Positions 61,996 to 64,000 of a DNA stretch of 64,000 bases are shown here, in pieces. Both the position numbers and the translations under genes were made by a program. A model generated the notes under the pieces. That model made no database searches, was not told the DNA's origin, and saw only the letters and a program-made list of their open reading frames with translations. Each line of letters opens with the position of its first letter. Positions within the stretch are counted from its first letter, which is position 1. The stretch is from Yponomeuta sedellus (lineage: Eukaryota > Arthropoda > Insecta > Lepidoptera > Yponomeutidae): assembly GCA_934045075.1 (NCBI GenBank), contig OW203722.1, positions 19,506,986-19,570,985 on the forward strand, in the 5' to 3' direction.

Positions 61996-62935
61996 CATTC
62001 TTTGAATATTTTTAAGTAGCCTTAGGCAAGAAACTTTCATGTGCATAGTTTAAAGGATAATATTTATAATTTTCCAACTTATTTTGAATTAAGGAATAAC
62101 ATAGATCTTCGAGATTATTTCCCAGTCTTTTGTTCGTTATTTTACCTATTACTTTAATCGTAACTCTCAAAAATGTGGAAATTTAGTAACTTTCGTGGCA
62201 CAACTTTTGTGGCCATTTGTCCACGAAAGTTAGCTAGCGCACAGCGAAAGTTACATATCTCCATTAAATATTAATTTCAGATTTTTATAATGCCGCAGAT
62301 GCATTTACGTAAGGCGTAAAGATCAAAAGAAAGGTTTTATTTAAATGAATTTAAATGCATGTATGTGTATGTGAAAATAAAATATTTTGTAACATCGACA
62401 ATTTAACATTTCCACCCCGAACTGGGCTGTTTTGCTCATTGTTTAAACAATCTTTGTTTAAAACATCCCAACTTCATCGTCATTCTTTCTGATTGTCTTG
62501 ACTACTTCAATTACTCAGATCAGTCATGTTAATTTCTTTCGTTGAAATTAATTTTAGATTACATACAAATAGAAACAATGCCACCGCAAATTTCAAAGGA
62601 GCAACGGGAGAAAACGCGTCTTGCAGAGATAAAAAGAATAAAAAAAAGTTACTTAAATACAGTTATTTTCTTAAGTTTAATGGTAATTCAATGATGAGGG
62701 TCAGCCATGAAAATATATTTTGATAACATCTAAATAATACGAGACTGAAAATAGATAATAATAATATGTAAACTATTATAGCAACTGGCAGATAATGGTG
62801 TGTTTTATGATTCTTAGCATTTCAATTTAATATTTTAAAGCACACATTTTCTGCCAGCTGCTACAATAGTAGGAAGTAATAATTATGTTTATGTTGTAAA
62901 TTACACAGTTTAATTACTGCGACCAAGGCTGTTGC
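61996..62935. other. nothing recognised
   Basis: AT-rich. The 65-codon frame at 62526 shows no domain. Confidence 0.35.
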
Positions 62936-63049
62936 AAGTAAGTAGTCGGGGCTGTAAGTAATGCAATTTGCTTAAGTCAGATGTCGCTGCCTGTACGTAA
63001 TACAGAGAATATTGTAAAGAGGTTCGAAATTTCACTGATGCCGTGAGTC

Positions 63050-63120
63050 GCCCATTGGCTCAATTGGTAGAGCGCTGGTACGGATAGCCAGAGGTTGCGG
63101 GTTCGAATCCCGGCATGGGT
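63050..63120 (+). tRNA. tRNA-like domain in T9 unit 1
   Basis: Intact A box TGGCTCAATTGG and B box GGTTCGAATCC; CTGGT/GCCAG anticodon stem. SINE-borne; unlikely to be a functional tRNA. Confidence 0.35.
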
Positions 63121-63356
63121 GAAATTTTTAGCCTCTAAATAGGTTTTTAAATTTGTTCCTTAGCACTGGTTAGTGCATTAAAATAAAAATAGTGTAATCA
63201 TGTGGGTACAGTGATATCGTTCCGATGTTAAACCTAACTGCAAAGTAGGTAGTCGGGGCTGTAAGTAATGCAATTTGCTTAAGTCAGATGTCGCTGCCTG
63301 TACGTAATACAGAGAATATTGTAAAGAGGTTCGAAATTTCACTGATGCCGTGAGTC

Positions 63357-63427
63357 GCCCATTGGCTCAATTGGTAGAGCGCTGGTACGGATAGCCAGAG
63401 GTTGCGGGTTCGAATCCCGGCATGGGT
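63357..63427 (+). tRNA. tRNA-like domain in T9 unit 2
   Basis: Same 71-nt sequence as unit 1. SINE-borne; unlikely to be a functional tRNA. Confidence 0.35.
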
Positions 63428-63527
63428 GAATTTTTTAGCCTCTAAATAGGTTTTTAAATTTGTTCCTTAGCACGGGTTAGTGCATTAAAATAAAAATAGT
63501 GTAATCATGTGGGTACAGTGATATCGT

Positions 63528-64000
63528 AAGGACCAGGGATTTGCGTTGAAGATCGAAGGTAAGTTAGTTAATTCGAAGAAGGACATAGCAGAAATATTTC
63601 AAACTTTTTTTAAAAACATGCCACTGCATATAACGGCTAGCTTAAATTCTTCCTCCCAATTAGCCGATACCTTACTTTTGGAAAGTACAAATCCATGTAA
63701 AGTTGACTTCCAATTCTCCCATATAACTACCTTAACTATTGTCAAAACATTTAAAGAGTTAAACTTAAAAAAGACTGAAGATTTGTGGGGGTTATCGGTT
63801 AAATTAATATCCACTGTAATCAATATTCTAGCACCTTACCTTGCTTTGATTTTTAATAAATGTGTTGACCAGGGAACCTTTCCTAATCTATTAAAGTTAA
63901 GTAAAATCGTACCCTTGTTTAAAACTGGTGATAGTGAAGATCCAAATAATTTCAGACCTATAGCAATACTGCCGGTGCTAAGTAAAGTTTTTGAGAAAGT
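63528..64000 (+). CDS. LINE reverse transcriptase, partial (runs off window)
   Basis: Continuously open for about 157 codons to the window end, with no start codon needed because it begins within the protein. It reads KDQGFALKIEGKLVNSKKDI, AEIFQTFFKNM, later TVINILAPYLALIFNKCVD, KLSKIVPLFKTGDSEDPNNF and RPIAILPVLSKVFEK. KIVPLFK.GD....N.RPI..LP..SK..E is the start of a Jockey/CR1-type RT domain. The upstream endonuclease is missing at the SINE junction. It differs clearly from the LINE at 40.6 kb and is probably a second family. Confidence 0.7.

Larger units (their letters stand above)
62940..63526 (+). repeat. two tandem tRNA-like SINE units (T9), 307-bp period
   Basis: GTAGTCGGGGCTG occurs at 62942 and 63249. 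The tRNA-like domains lie at 63050-63120 and 63357-63427, also 307 bp apart. The join AAAAATAGTGTAATCATGTG is the same as that inside T6. A leader of more than 100 bp precedes each tRNA-like domain, unlike ordinary tRNA-SINEs that begin with it. Confidence 0.75.

Noticed and set aside
62940..63526. CRISPR-like direct repeat array
   Set aside because: Two 307-bp units with a tRNA-like domain in insect-type DNA; no spacer pattern.

Overview
The window reads as intergenic, repeat-dominated nuclear DNA of an insect, most probably a moth or butterfly. The reasons are AT-rich sequence, no bacterial-style gene packing, a Mag-like Gypsy element with a 64-bp LTR, RTE/CR1-type LINE remnants, Helitron ends of the CTAG|T type, and many SINE and MITE copies of kinds common in Lepidoptera. 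The species call is inference. I found no convincing complete host gene; almost every recognisable coding stretch belongs to a mobile element.

Layout. 0-9 kb: SINEs, LINE tails, two inverted SINE dimers, MITEs and local hairpins. 9-20 kb: several 5S-rRNA-derived SINEs (one with a clean 12-bp duplication), a 595-bp MITE, more tRNA-like SINE dimers and a large compound copy. 20-28 kb: a MITE inside a tRNA-SINE, an exact 264-bp tandem duplication, LINE fragments. 28.8-32.0 kb: a 5' truncated, frame-broken Mag-like Gypsy element with intact integrase and a short 3' LTR. 33.2-34.5 kb: a Helitron-like element with four 153-bp GC-rich tandem repeats. 37.06-44.15 kb: the centrepiece, a MULE DNA transposon (FLYWCH plus MULE transposase, about 46-bp TIRs, 9-bp target duplication) with a full-length, apparently intact CR1-like LINE nested inside. 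44-56 kb: LINE tails, a long (ATGT)n microsatellite, a TTAA-flanked MITE, Helitrons. 56-64 kb: adjacent Helitrons, RTE C-termini, a 307-bp tandem pair of tRNA-like SINE units and the start of a LINE reverse transcriptase running off the end.

Relationships. Two SINE families share 3' tails with RTE-like LINE ends in the same window, which suggests tail-sharing mobilisation. The most unusual signal is a tRNA-like SINE family: six of nine copies are inverted dimers, flanked where resolvable by 9-15-bp target duplications, all with one junction at the same internal A/T-rich site. This pattern fits twin priming or snap-back reverse transcription and I cannot match it to a described family.
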